Below are positions 15,674 to 23,675 of a DNA stretch of 33,752 bases, piece by piece. The position numbers and the translations under genes were made by a program. This stretch comes from Haliscomenobacter sp. GTDB taxonomy: Bacteria > Bacteroidota > Bacteroidia > Chitinophagales > Saprospiraceae. The stretch lies in assembly GCF_016718685.1 (NCBI RefSeq), contig NZ_JADKCX010000085.1, positions 1 through 33,752 on the forward strand. The letters run 5' to 3'. The stretch's first letter is position 1; the number at the start of each line of letters is the position of its first letter. Under the pieces are notes generated by a model. That model made no database searches and was not told the DNA's origin. It worked only from the letters and a program-made list of their open reading frames with translations.

Positions 15674-16198
15674 TTATTCCTTATCTTCCACTTCTTCAGC
15701 AGCAGTTTCTTCCGCTGTTTCCGTGCTTGCAGTTGTTTCTTCTTTTGCAGTAGTTTCAGTTGCTTTTTTAGCACCACCACGGCGAGAACGACGGCTCTTA
15801 CCGGCAGCTTTAGATTCTGCGCTGCTTGGGTTGTACAGGTCGTTGAAGTCTACAAACTCAATCATGGCCATGTCAGAGGCGTCACTTCTACGGAAGCCAA
15901 TTTTGATGATGCGCAGGTAACCACCGGGGCGATCGCCAATTTTTGGTCCGATGACATCAAACAACTCCTTGATCGCATCCTTGTTCTGGAGGTAGCTGAA
16001 CACTACGCGGCGATTGTGGGTAGAATCATTTTTTGCTTTGGTCACCAGCGGTTCCATGTGAACGCGCAATGCCTTTGCTTTGGCCAAAGTGGTGGTGATC
16101 CGCTTGTGCGTGATCAGCGCAATGGTCAGGTTCGCCAACAGTGCCTGGCGGTGCTCAGCCTTACGGCCAAGGTGGTTGTGTTTTTTTCCGTGTCTCAT
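15674..16198 (-). CDS. rplQ: Ribosomal protein L17 (bL17)
   Basis: 174 residues from the ATG giving MRHGKKHNHLGRKAEHRQAL, the universal L17 start. Upstream in-frame codons (MQIICTVLRS) are intergenic and ignored. The core ends near EFVDFNDLYN. It is followed by a basic stretch (KSRRSRRGGAKK) and an acidic Thr/Glu/Ala-rich tail, as in other Bacteroidota L17 that exceed the ~120-residue E. coli form. It binds 23S rRNA near the exit tunnel. It is the last gene of the superoperon, followed by an intrinsic terminator. Confidence 0.96.
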   Translation of the reverse strand: MRHGKKHNHLGRKAEHRQALLANLTIALITHKRITTTLAKAKALRVHMEPLVTKAKNDSTHNRRVVFSYLQNKDAIKELFDVIGPKIGDRPGGYLRIIKIGFRRSDASDMAMIEFVDFNDLYNPSSAESKAAGKSRRSRRGGAKKATETTAKEETTASTETAEETAAEEVEDKE

Positions 16199-16258
16199 TT
16201 TATTGAGTTGTTGACTTCGCAACACCGTGCAGATGATTTGCACCGGTTATTGCAGGGT

Positions 16259-16311
16259 GCACGACGCAGGAGTCGTGCGGGTTACGAATCGCCCACGACT
16301 GAAGTCGTGGG
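16259..16311. repeat. Pair of REP-like palindromes between rpoA and rplQ
   Basis: GCACGAC (16259-16265) with GTCGTGC (16272-16278) forms one stem. CCCACGACT (16292-16300) with AGTCGTGGG (16303-16311) forms a second, a 20-nt palindrome with a GA centre. It matches the architecture of those at 18604 and 26472. It begins 7 nt after the rpoA stop. No T-tract follows, so full termination is unlikely. Confidence 0.8.
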
Positions 16312-16318
16312 TTGCCTT

Positions 16319-17317
16319 TTATTCTTCGTCGAGTTTGTACTTGGACAAGTCCATGCCGAAGGTGAGTCCTTTTTCCTGGAGGAGTTCTTCGATTTCGACG
16401 AGGGATTTTTTACCGAAGTTGCGGAACTTGAGCAATTCGTGGGTGTCGTAGTGGACCAATTCAGCCAAAGTATTGATTTTGGCAGCTTTGAGACAGTTGT
16501 ACGCACGAACCGAAAGGTCCAAATCTTCCAGTGAAGTTTTCAGCAGCTTGCGCATGTGGAGGATGTGTTCGTCCACAATGTTGTCTTCGCGGCTGGAAGC
16601 GTCATCGAAAGTGATGTTTTCGTCGGTAATCAACATGAGGTGCTGAATCAAGATGCGTGAAGCTTCTTTGATGGCATCTTCAGGATGAATGGTACCGTCG
16701 GTTTTTACCTCGATGGTGAGCTTTTCGTAGTCGGTACGTTGACCTACCCGGGTATTCTCAATGCGGTATGACACATTTTTGATCGGGGTATAGATGGCAT
16801 CTACCGGGATGACCCCGATGGGTGCATCTTTGGGCAGGTTGTCATCAGCGGGTACGTAGCCACGTCCTTTGGTGATGGTTAATTCGACCTCCAAGTTCAC
16901 GAAAGGCTCCATGGTACACAACAACAACTCGGGGTTCATCACCCGGAATACGTTGGTGTGGTCTTCGATGTCACCTGCCCGAAACTCTTCTTTACCATTA
17001 ATGGTCAAGTATACTTTTTCGGTGTTGACATCATCGTCGCCCAAAATCTTTTTCAGACGAACTTGCTTGAGGTTCAGGATGATCTCCACTACGTCTTCTA
17101 CTACGCCACGGATGGTGCCAAATTCATGATCGACACCCGCGATGCGCACAGCAGAAATTGCATAGCCTTCCAGGGAAGACAGCAACACCCGGCGAAGGGA
17201 GTTACCTACAGTTTGACCGAAGCCTGGTTCAAGGGGTTTAAACTCAAAAAGACCTTCAAAATCGTTGGCTTTTTGCATTACGATCTTGTCCGGCTTCTGG
17301 AAATTGAGAATGCTCAT
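16319..17317 (-). CDS. rpoA: RNA polymerase alpha subunit
   Basis: 332 residues from the ATG giving MSILNFQKPDKIVMQ; an upstream in-frame start adds 25 untypical residues and is rejected. The N-terminal dimerisation domain contains GQTVGNSLRRVLLSSLEGYAIS and ends before about 230. After a linker the C-terminal domain (LDLSVRAYNCLKAAKINTLAELV...LKFRNFGKKSLVEIEELL) has the helix-hairpin-helix fold that contacts DNA and activators. It assembles beta and beta'. It is in its usual place between rpsD and rplQ. Confidence 0.98.
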   Translation of the reverse strand: MSILNFQKPDKIVMQKANDFEGLFEFKPLEPGFGQTVGNSLRRVLLSSLEGYAISAVRIAGVDHEFGTIRGVVEDVVEIILNLKQVRLKKILGDDDVNTEKVYLTINGKEEFRAGDIEDHTNVFRVMNPELLLCTMEPFVNLEVELTITKGRGYVPADDNLPKDAPIGVIPVDAIYTPIKNVSYRIENTRVGQRTDYEKLTIEVKTDGTIHPEDAIKEASRILIQHLMLITDENITFDDASSREDNIVDEHILHMRKLLKTSLEDLDLSVRAYNCLKAAKINTLAELVHYDTHELLKFRNFGKKSLVEIEELLQEKGLTFGMDLSKYKLDEE

Positions 17318-17433
17318 ATGCGGATAATGGACTTTGAGAAGGATTAAATGACCGGTCTCTAAACGCAGGAACGTCTTCCAACGTTGATCCAAACAAAGTA
17401 TGTTTAGGTACCTAGAACTTGTTTAAGCTCTAA

Positions 17434-17512
17434 AAGGCTTTATTTTATAGCTTTGAACCCTTTGATGATTCTTCAACTATAAAATAAAACCTTCAAGTAC
17501 CGAAACGTTTCG
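17434..17512. repeat. AT-rich long hairpin plus 12-nt palindrome between rpsD and rpoA
   Basis: The 17-nt arm 17434-17450 (AAGGCTTTATTTTATAG) pairs with 17477-17493 (CTATAAAATAAAACCTT), one mismatch, with a 26-nt loop. Next to it CGAAACGTTTCG (17501-17512) is a perfect palindrome ending 1 nt from the rpsD stop codon. The 196-nt gap is the largest in the superoperon. Nothing else is recognised in it. Confidence 0.7.
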
Positions 17513-17513
17513 A

Positions 17514-18128
17514 TTACTTAGAGTACAATTCGACGATCAGCTGTTCATTGATCTTCTCCGGAATCATGTCCCGAGTAGGATATTCAATGAAACGACCCTC
17601 CAGTTTATCTGGGCTGAATTCCAGCCAGGTATATCTGCGTGATTCTGGGCTACGGTTGGCAACACTATCCTTGATCACATCCATGCTTTGAGATTTTCCG
17701 CGTACGGAAATCACGTCGCCAGGGCGAAGCTGGTGTGAAGGACTGTTGGATACGATACCGTTTACCAGGATGTGTTTGTGGCTAACCAATTGACGCGCAC
17801 CGCTACGGGTACGTGCCAAACCGATGCGGAAAACCACGTTATCCAAACGAGCTTCAAGCAACTTGAGCAACCATTCGCCGGTTACCCCGTGCTTGGCGGT
17901 TGCTCTTTCAAAGGTGCCGCGGAACTGACGTTCCAGCACACCATAGATATATTTAGCTTTTTGCTTTTCAGTTAACTGAACTGCATAATCAGAGCGCTGT
18001 TTGCGCTTGCGACTTGTTCCGTGCTGCCCGGGAGGGAATTTGCGACGTTCAAAGTACTTATCAGGACCGTAAATGGCTTCTCCGAACGATCTTGCTTTCT
18101 TGGTCTTTGGACCCGTATATCTTGCCAT
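17514..18128 (-). CDS. rpsD: Ribosomal protein S4 (uS4)
   Basis: 204 residues, the usual length. The start MARYTGPKTKKARSFGEAIYG lacks the N-terminal zinc cysteines, as in other zinc-free (C-) S4. The S4 RNA-binding domain covers about 93-155 (RLDNVVFRIGLARTRSGARQLVSHKHILVNG). It is a primary assembly protein of the 30S 5' domain, and in some bacteria S4 represses the alpha operon. No S4 target structure is recognised here. Confidence 0.98.
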   Translation of the reverse strand: MARYTGPKTKKARSFGEAIYGPDKYFERRKFPPGQHGTSRKRKQRSDYAVQLTEKQKAKYIYGVLERQFRGTFERATAKHGVTGEWLLKLLEARLDNVVFRIGLARTRSGARQLVSHKHILVNGIVSNSPSHQLRPGDVISVRGKSQSMDVIKDSVANRSPESRRYTWLEFSPDKLEGRFIEYPTRDMIPEKINEQLIVELYSK

Positions 18129-18150
18129 TGTGATAAATTGCTTTTAAGGA

Positions 18151-18540
18151 TTATACACGTCTACGTTTCGGAGGGCGGCAGCCATTGTGGGGTACCGGCG
18201 TTACATCTTTAATTTTCGTAACACGGATGCCAGCTTGGTCAAGCGCGCGGATAGCGGCTTCACGGCCAGAGCCCGGACCTTTAACGAAAACTTCAGCAAC
18301 ACGCATTCCTGCATCGTAAGCTACCTTACCTGCATCCGTCGCAGCCACCTGAGCGGCATAAGGGGTGTTCTTTTTAGAACCTTTAAAACCCGACTTACCT
18401 GCTGAAGACCAGGATATTACCTGGCCAGTTTTGTTAGTTAACGAGACAATGATGTTGTTGAACGTCGCTTGTACGAATGCGTACCCTTCGGATTCAACTT
18501 TTACATTGCGCTTCTTAACTTTCTTGTTCGCCTTTGCCAT
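18151..18540 (-). CDS. rpsK: Ribosomal protein S11 (uS11)
   Basis: 129 residues. Typical S11 core (GYAFVQATFNNIIVSLTNKTG; SAGKSGFKGSKKNTPYAAQ) and the conserved end TPVPHNGCRPPKRRRV. It forms part of the 30S platform next to the mRNA exit. It is 22 nt upstream of rpsD. The 120-nt gap before it, toward rpsM, holds a REP-like palindrome. Confidence 0.98.
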   Translation of the reverse strand: MAKANKKVKKRNVKVESEGYAFVQATFNNIIVSLTNKTGQVISWSSAGKSGFKGSKKNTPYAAQVAATDAGKVAYDAGMRVAEVFVKGPGSGREAAIRALDQAGIRVTKIKDVTPVPHNGCRPPKRRRV

Positions 18541-18603
18541 TTAAAAATTTTTTAGAATCAGGCACATAAAAGACATACGAAGGTGTTTTGGGACATTATC
18601 CTG

Positions 18604-18623
18604 CCCACGATTAAAATCGTGGG
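18604..18623. repeat. REP-like 20-nt palindrome between rpsM and rpsK
   Basis: CCCACGATTAAAATCGTGGG: two perfect 9-nt arms around an AA centre. It differs from the palindrome at 26472 only in the central dinucleotide, and from the one at 16292 at the inner arm bases. It lies mid-gap, 37 nt downstream of the rpsM stop. Confidence 0.85.
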
Positions 18624-18660
18624 AGGTGAGCCAAAAGCTTCGGCTTCTTTCATGCCGATA

Positions 18661-19038
18661 TTACTTGGTTGCTTTCTTCTTATTAGCCACCGTTTTACGT
18701 GGTCCTTTACGCGTACGTGCATTTGTACGGGTACGTTGTCCACGCAGAGGTAGTCCTTTACGGTGACGCAATCCGCGGTAGCAGGCGATGTCCTGCAAAC
18801 GCTTAATGCTCATCGTAACTTCTGTTTTGAGTTCACCTTCGGTTTTGTACTGGGAAGTGACGATGCGAGAAATCTCGCGAATGTTGTCATCAGTCCAAGC
18901 TTCTACCTTCACATCTTCACTTACGCCAGCTTCAGCCAATACTTTACTTGCCGTGGTAGAACCAACGCCAAAGATATAAGTAAGGGCAATTACGCCACGC
19001 TTGTGTCTGGGTAAATCGATACCTGCGATACGAGCCAT
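18661..19038 (-). CDS. rpsM: Ribosomal protein S13 (uS13)
   Basis: 125 residues. MARIAGIDLPRHKRGVIALTYIFGVG is the standard S13 N-terminus. The C-terminal tail RGQRTRTNARTRKGPRKTVANKKKATK is the basic extension that reaches the tRNA anticodon stems. It forms the 30S head with S19 and contacts L5. It follows rpmJ, as in most bacteria. Confidence 0.98.
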   Translation of the reverse strand: MARIAGIDLPRHKRGVIALTYIFGVGSTTASKVLAEAGVSEDVKVEAWTDDNIREISRIVTSQYKTEGELKTEVTMSIKRLQDIACYRGLRHRKGLPLRGQRTRTNARTRKGPRKTVANKKKATK

Positions 19039-19075
19039 CTTCGTGTGCTTTTGAATGCTCCTGGCAACAAAGGGA

Positions 19076-19192
19076 TTAACCCTGGCGTTGCTTCAGCTTT
19101 GGATTTTTCTTGTTAATGATGTAAACTTTGCCCTTCCTGCGTACGATCTTGCAATCAACAGATCGCTTCTTAACAGATGCTCTAACTTTCAT
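19076..19192 (-). CDS. rpmJ: Ribosomal protein L36 (bL36), zinc-free form
   Basis: A 38-residue gene. The translation starts MKVRASVKKRSVDCKIVRRK and ends NPKLKQRQG, a clear L36. Of the usual C-C-C-H zinc ligands only one cysteine (C14) remains; the others are replaced by Ser, Asn and Leu. It is therefore the zinc-free paralogue type found across Bacteroidota. It lies between infA and rpsM, its normal place. Confidence 0.96.
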   Translation of the reverse strand: MKVRASVKKRSVDCKIVRRKGKVYIINKKNPKLKQRQG

Positions 19193-19234
19193 GGTTCGAG
19201 TTGTTTATCAGGTATTCCAAACAGCGGACGGCAA

Positions 19235-19453
19235 TTACTTGTAACGATAAATGATTCGTCCCCTACTCAAATCGTAAGGAGACATCTCCACCGAAACTTT
19301 GTCACCTGGGAGGATTCGGATGTAGTTCATCCGCATTTTCCCGGAAATAGTGGCAATGATCTGGTGATCGTTCTCGAGGCGCACTCTAAACATTGCGTTC
19401 GATAGTGCCTCTTCAATAATTCCGTCTTGTTTGATCAAATCTTTTTTAGCCAT
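19235..19453 (-). CDS. infA: Translation initiation factor IF-1
   Basis: 72 residues from the ATG giving MAKKDLIKQDGIIEEALSNA; the longer in-frame start at 19483 overlaps the promoter element and is rejected. It is a single OB-fold S1-like domain (FRVRLENDHQIIATISGKMRMNYIRILPGDKVSVEMSPYD), the normal length for IF-1. It binds the 30S A site during initiation. A strong TATCTTTG box lies 17 nt upstream, so it may have its own promoter inside the superoperon. Confidence 0.98.
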   Translation of the reverse strand: MAKKDLIKQDGIIEEALSNAMFRVRLENDHQIIATISGKMRMNYIRILPGDKVSVEMSPYDLSRGRIIYRYK

Positions 19454-19470
19454 AGTCCGTTTTCGGAGTG

Positions 19471-19497
19471 CAAAGATAAGCATGTTTACTTATCTTT
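19471..19497 (-). promoter_or_regulatory. Internal promoter (-7 box) of infA overlapped by a perfect inverted repeat
   Basis: The minus strand reads TATCTTTGC (-7 box at 19471-19478), an exact TAnnTTTG match, 17 nt before the infA ATG. AAAGATAAG (19472-19480) and CTTATCTTT (19489-19497) form a perfect 9-bp inverted repeat with an 8-nt centre. One arm covers the -7 box, so it looks like an operator, although it could be chance in AT-rich DNA. No clear -33 element. Confidence 0.5.
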
Positions 19498-19544
19498 CTC
19501 CTCATTCCGTGAAAAAAATTACAGTTAACAGACAATAATCCATT

Positions 19545-20378
19545 TTAGGCCATTTCAAGGGCCATTTCTCCTTTCAAACTCACCTCCCGAACTTCCGAAT
19601 TTTTGGAAATTGCGGTTTCGATGGGTACATGATTGGAGAGGATATCGGCTTTATTGCGTCGTACCACAACGGTATGCTCATAATGGGCAGAAGGTTGATG
19701 ATCCTTTGCAGCAACGGTCCAACCGTCTTTTGCAGTAATCACTTCTTTTTTGCCCAGATTAACCATTGGTTCGATGGCAATCACTAAACCTTCCTGTAGT
19801 TTGATTCCTTTTCCACGCTTGCCATAGTTTGGCACTTCTGGATCTTCGTGTAGATTACGTCCAACCCCGTGGCCTACCAATTCGCGAACGATCCCGTATT
19901 GGAAGCCTTTCTCCACATAGTTTTGAATAGCAAAGCTGACATCACCGATCCGGTGACCAGCTACAGCCTGCTCAATTCCTTTGTACAGCGAAGTTTTCGT
20001 AACTCGACAAAGCTCCATTACCTTTTCGCTAACATTGCCCAATGGAAACGTATAGGCAGCATCACCAAAAAAGCCATTCCATTGCACCCCACAGTCGACA
20101 GAGACGATGTCACCATCCTGGAAAATGACATTACCAGTTGGAATGCCGTGTACTACCTGTTCATTGATAGAAACACACAAGGTAGCAGGAAACCCACGAT
20201 ACCCCTTAAAAGCGGGTAATGCTCCATGATCCAGAATCACCGTCTCGGCGGCAGCATCTATCTCTTTGGCAGTAATTCCAGGACGAATGATGGAAGCAAC
20301 ATGCGCCAGCGCATCACAAACCAGCAAGCAACTTTTGCGAATGAACTCTACCTCTTCGTCCGTCTTGTAATATACCAT
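19545..20378 (-). CDS. map: Methionine aminopeptidase type I
   Basis: 277 residues. All five metal ligands of the pita-bread fold are present: D95 and D106 (VSVDCG...FFGDAAYTF), H170 (GHGVGRNLHEDP), E203 (AIEPM) and E234 (YEHTVVV), plus the substrate histidine H77. It removes the initiator methionine from new proteins in the cytoplasm. It has about 25 extra C-terminal residues (after ADILSNHVPIETA) of no known role. It sits between secY and infA, with no adk. Confidence 0.97.
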   Translation of the reverse strand: MVYYKTDEEVEFIRKSCLLVCDALAHVASIIRPGITAKEIDAAAETVILDHGALPAFKGYRGFPATLCVSINEQVVHGIPTGNVIFQDGDIVSVDCGVQWNGFFGDAAYTFPLGNVSEKVMELCRVTKTSLYKGIEQAVAGHRIGDVSFAIQNYVEKGFQYGIVRELVGHGVGRNLHEDPEVPNYGKRGKGIKLQEGLVIAIEPMVNLGKKEVITAKDGWTVAAKDHQPSAHYEHTVVVRRNKADILSNHVPIETAISKNSEVREVSLKGEMALEMA

Positions 20379-20443
20379 AGAGCCTTGAATTGAGTGTGGT
20401 CAAAAAGTACTATTGTAGCGCCTTTTGCACCGGATAACTAGCA

Positions 20444-20481
20444 ATTAAAGGCGACTGGCCAATTCACCAACCGCCTTTAAT
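20444..20481. repeat. Hairpin between secY and map
   Basis: ATTAAAGGCG (20444-20453) is perfectly complementary to CGCCTTTAAT (20472-20481), with an 18-nt loop. It starts 28 nt downstream of the secY stop in a 131-nt gap. There is no poly-T tail on the minus strand, so it is more likely an attenuating or processing stem than a full terminator. Confidence 0.55.
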
Positions 20482-20509
20482 CAAGCGAATTTTTTTGTTA
20501 AAAACTCGT

Positions 20510-21877
20510 TTAAATTGAGTCGCCAATACCTTGCAGGCGGCTTTGAGAAGAACGTCCTTGAATACGTCCAGACTTAGCCAAACCTTCGTATTTGCGCATC
20601 AATAAATGGCTTTCAATTTGCTGCAAAGTATCCAGAATGACGGATATCATGATCAGCAAAGATGTTCCTCCGAAGAACACTGCAAAGTTACGGTTGATGC
20701 CTATCGCTGCTGCAAACGCAGGCAGGATTGCAATAAGCCCCAGGAACACTGCACCTGGCAGCGTAATCCGGGAAGTAATGGCATCAATGTAATCGGCAGT
20801 AGGTTGCCCCGGTTTCACGGAAGGAATGAATGCGTTGTTGCGCTTGAGGTATTCCGCGTAGTTTTGCGGATTGACGATCAAAGCGGTATACACATAAGTG
20901 AACACAACGATCAACAAGAAATAAATCACGTTGTAGGGAACACTCGTAAAGTCATTCAATGCAGCAAGCACACCTGTGGTTGATGTACCACCTGTAGAAC
21001 TGAACTGTGCAGCGGTAGTAGGCAAAAACATCAGTGCCTGTGCAAAAATGATCGGCATTACGCCAGAGGCATTCAGCTTGAGTGGAATAAAATCTTGCTC
21101 AGATCTCATTCCGGTACTATCTGTTCTGCCGACTGCTTTTTTGGCCATCTGTATCGGTATTCGTCGTACCGCCTGGATAATCATAATGGATAGTAGCACT
21201 ACCCCGAACCACAAGGCCATTTCCACTACAAAGAACAACAAACCATTGTTGTCCAATTGAGATTGGAATTCAAAGCCCAATGCGAAAGGAAGCCGTGCAA
21301 TGATACCCGCCATAATGATCAAGGAAACACCGTTGCCTAAACCGCGATCGGTAATCTTCTCACCCAACCACATGGCAAATACGGTACCCGCAGCCAAAAT
21401 GATGATGTTGGAAAACCAAAAGATACCTTGGTCGATCCTAGGATCAACAGCTTTCAGAAAGAACAGATAGCGCAAATAACCGCCGCCTTGAACCAGCGTG
21501 ATGGCTACCGTCAGCAAACGAGTAATCGAGCTCAGTTTTTTGCGGCCAGATTCCCCTTCTTTGCTTTGCAAACGTTGGAAGTAAGGAACTGCAAAGCCCA
21601 ACAACTGAATGATGATCGATGCTGTGATGTAGGGCATGATACCCAGTGCAAAAACGGAGGCCTGGCTAAAGGCGCCACCGGTGAAAGCGTTAATCAAACC
21701 CAAAAGTGAATTGTCGTCACTTTGGGATTGCTGCTTCAGCACCGAAGGAAGCACGCCTGGGAGAACGATAAAGGAACCCACCCGGAAAATGAAGATCATT
21801 CCCAGTGTGAACAATATGCGCGTACGCAATTCCTTGATATCCCAAATGTTACGCAGAGTGGTGAAAAACCTTTTCAT
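20510..21877 (-). CDS. secY: SecY, protein-translocase channel subunit
   Basis: 455 residues with about ten transmembrane segments. The N-terminus ...LRNIWDIKELRTRILFTLGMIFIFRVGSFI, the conserved block NGVSLIIMAGIIARLP and the loop LKLNASGVMPIIFAQALMF are diagnostic. It forms the SecYEG pore in the inner membrane. The C-terminal tail is basic (GRIQGRSSQSRLQG). It follows rplO by 9 nt, as in other spc operons. Confidence 0.98.
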   Translation of the reverse strand: MKRFFTTLRNIWDIKELRTRILFTLGMIFIFRVGSFIVLPGVLPSVLKQQSQSDDNSLLGLINAFTGGAFSQASVFALGIMPYITASIIIQLLGFAVPYFQRLQSKEGESGRKKLSSITRLLTVAITLVQGGGYLRYLFFLKAVDPRIDQGIFWFSNIIILAAGTVFAMWLGEKITDRGLGNGVSLIIMAGIIARLPFALGFEFQSQLDNNGLLFFVVEMALWFGVVLLSIMIIQAVRRIPIQMAKKAVGRTDSTGMRSEQDFIPLKLNASGVMPIIFAQALMFLPTTAAQFSSTGGTSTTGVLAALNDFTSVPYNVIYFLLIVVFTYVYTALIVNPQNYAEYLKRNNAFIPSVKPGQPTADYIDAITSRITLPGAVFLGLIAILPAFAAAIGINRNFAVFFGGTSLLIMISVILDTLQQIESHLLMRKYEGLAKSGRIQGRSSQSRLQGIGDSI

Positions 21878-21886
21878 CGTGCAGAA

Positions 21887-22333
21887 TTAAGCGATGTTTA
21901 CACTTCCGCCGAGCTTCTCAATGGCTTCCTTGGCAGATGCAGAACAAGCGTGTGCGCTTACGTTTAGTTTAGAAGTCACTTCACCAGCACCCAAGACTTT
22001 CACCTTGTCGGTACGGCTAATGAATCCATTTTCAAGCAACCATTCGTTAGAAATGGTATCCACGCCGAATTTTTCGGCAATGGCTTGGAGTTGGCCAAGA
22101 TTGAAAGGAACGTAGCTTACACGATTCGGATTCTTGAACCCAACTTTAGGCAAGCGCATTTGCAGGGGCATTTGACCGCCTTCAAAGTTACGCTTGGTAT
22201 AGTGCCCGGAACGAGAACCATCCCCCTTGTGACCACGAGTAGAAGTACCACCATGACCAGATCCCTGGCCACGCGCGATACGTTTTCTACCTTTGTTAGA
22301 ACCTTGTGCAGGTTTCAAATTATGCAATTCCAT
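21887..22333 (-). CDS. rplO: Ribosomal protein L15 (uL15)
   Basis: 148 residues. The start MELHNLKPAQGSNKGRKRIARGQGSGHGGTS and the glycine/arginine-rich N-terminal extension that threads into 23S rRNA are typical. The globular part covers about 70-148. It is a late-assembly 50S protein. An 88-nt gap separates it from rpmD; I see no clear repeat there. Confidence 0.98.
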   Translation of the reverse strand: MELHNLKPAQGSNKGRKRIARGQGSGHGGTSTRGHKGDGSRSGHYTKRNFEGGQMPLQMRLPKVGFKNPNRVSYVPFNLGQLQAIAEKFGVDTISNEWLLENGFISRTDKVKVLGAGEVTSKLNVSAHACSASAKEAIEKLGGSVNIA

Positions 22334-22421
22334 TGCATTATGTTTTGAGCAAATCAGCGATGAGGATGCAAGTTACAAAAAATAAGCATTCACCGCCGAG
22401 AGTTGCCATTCGTCAAAGAAA

Positions 22422-22607
22422 TTATTCCTTCACTTCTTCCACCCGAACGAGGTGGGCGACTACACGAACCATCCCTAAAATCTGTGGCGTAGCTTCATGG
22501 ACTACGGTGGAACTTACCTTGTTCAGCCCGAGAGCAGTCATGGTAAGTTTTTGATTTTTAGGACGATCGATCGTGCTTTTGACCTTGGTAATTTTGATCT
22601 TAGCCAT
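22422..22607 (-). CDS. rpmD: Ribosomal protein L30 (uL30)
   Basis: 61 residues. IKITKVKSTIDRPKNQKLTMTALGLNK is the standard L30 N-terminal half. The length fits. It lies between rpsE and rplO in spc-operon order. Confidence 0.96.
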   Translation of the reverse strand: MAKIKITKVKSTIDRPKNQKLTMTALGLNKVSSTVVHEATPQILGMVRVVAHLVRVEEVKE

Positions 22608-22656
22608 GATCTTCTTGTTTTAAGCATTTACAAAACGATGCGGACATGGCGCCCGA

Positions 22657-23175
22657 TCAACCATTGAACATTTTCTCCAAAGAGATATTCCGCTGCTTGG
22701 CAATCACGCCTGGATCACGCAACAGTGAAAGCGCCGTAATGGTGGCTTTTACTACGTTGTGAGGGTTCGAAGAACCTTGTGATTTTGCCAATACATTGTG
22801 GACACCTGCAATTTCAAGTACGGCGCGCATGGCCCCACCTGCAATTACACCGGTACCGTCAGAAGCTGGTTTGATCAAGACACTACCGGCCTTGAACTTG
22901 CCTTTCACTTCGTGAGGAATGGTTCCTTTGTAGATTGGAACGCGTACCAGGTTTTTCTTGGCATCATCCACTGCTTTGGAAATTGCTTCAGATACATCAC
23001 GTGCTTTTCCCAAGCCATGTCCTACGGTACCTTTTCCGTCTCCAACTACTACAATCGCAGCAAAGCTAAATGTACGACCACCTTTGGTAACCTTCGCTAC
23101 ACGGTTGAGCTGTACCAGCTTTTCTTTGAGTTCTGTTTCTGCAGGTGTTACCCTGGTTGCACTCTGTTTAGCCAT
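22657..23175 (-). CDS. rpsE: Ribosomal protein S5 (uS5)
   Basis: 172 residues. The double-stranded RNA-binding-like N domain contains GGRTFSFAAIVVVGDGKGTVGHGLGKA, followed by the S5 C domain with AGGAMRAVLEIAGVHNVLAKSQGS. It acts in the decoding region of the 30S body with S4. All conserved segments are intact. Confidence 0.98.
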   Translation of the reverse strand: MAKQSATRVTPAETELKEKLVQLNRVAKVTKGGRTFSFAAIVVVGDGKGTVGHGLGKARDVSEAISKAVDDAKKNLVRVPIYKGTIPHEVKGKFKAGSVLIKPASDGTGVIAGGAMRAVLEIAGVHNVLAKSQGSSNPHNVVKATITALSLLRDPGVIAKQRNISLEKMFNG

Positions 23176-23198
23176 TATCTTGTATGGTTAATGGTTTT

Positions 23199-23552
23199 TT
23201 AGAAAGATAGTCCTGCTTCGCGTGCGCCATCGGCTAACGCTTTAACACGACCATGGTACAGATAACCGCCGCGGTCAAATACAACGGCGCTGATATTCGC
23301 CTGAACCGCCCGTTCAGCCAGGATTTTTCCTACTGCTTTGGCTTGTTCAGATTTGTTTACACTCTTTTCAACTGCAGCTTCGATCGAAGATGCAGATACA
23401 ATGGTGTGTCCAGACAAATCATCAATGATTTGAGCATAGATGGATTTGTTGCTCCGGAACACAGTGAGACGAGGTCTGGCAGGTGTACCCGTAATTTTCT
23501 TACGGACACGATTGTGGATCCGACGTCTTCTATTCGCTTTCGTGAGTTGCAT
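23199..23552 (-). CDS. rplR: Ribosomal protein L18 (uL18)
   Basis: 117 residues. The basic start (NRRRRIHNRVRKKITGTPARPRLTVFRSNKSIYAQIIDD) and end (FDRGGYLYHGRVKALADGAREAGLSF) are diagnostic. It binds 5S rRNA with L5. The 123-nt gap on its upstream side, toward rplF, contains a two-hairpin repeat. Confidence 0.98.
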   Translation of the reverse strand: MQLTKANRRRRIHNRVRKKITGTPARPRLTVFRSNKSIYAQIIDDLSGHTIVSASSIEAAVEKSVNKSEQAKAVGKILAERAVQANISAVVFDRGGYLYHGRVKALADGAREAGLSF

Positions 23553-23623
23553 GTCACTTGATTTATGACCTTAGTGTAGAGCTGTACAGCCAAACCCAAA
23601 GTCCCGTTTTTATTTTTTCGTAC

Positions 23624-23669
23624 GGGTAGCCCTGCGTGACTACCCAAGGGTAACCACATAGGGTTGCCC
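23624..23669. repeat. Two-hairpin repeat abutting the rplF stop codon
   Basis: GGGTAG (23624-23629) pairs with CTACCC (23640-23645). GGGTAACC (23648-23655) pairs with GGTTGCCC (23662-23669), one mismatch. The unit begins 6 nt from the rplF stop (23676). On the minus strand it reads as a GTAGGGGCAACCC-type unit, a form I associate with dispersed intergenic repeats in many genomes (from memory, not checked). Confidence 0.6.
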
Positions 23670-23675
23670 CTACGA

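Noticed and set aside
16199..16243. Upstream starts for rplQ, and likewise for rpoA, infA, rpsH, rpsQ and rplC
   Set aside because: The added residues do not match the conserved protein starts and come from gaps or neighbouring genes.
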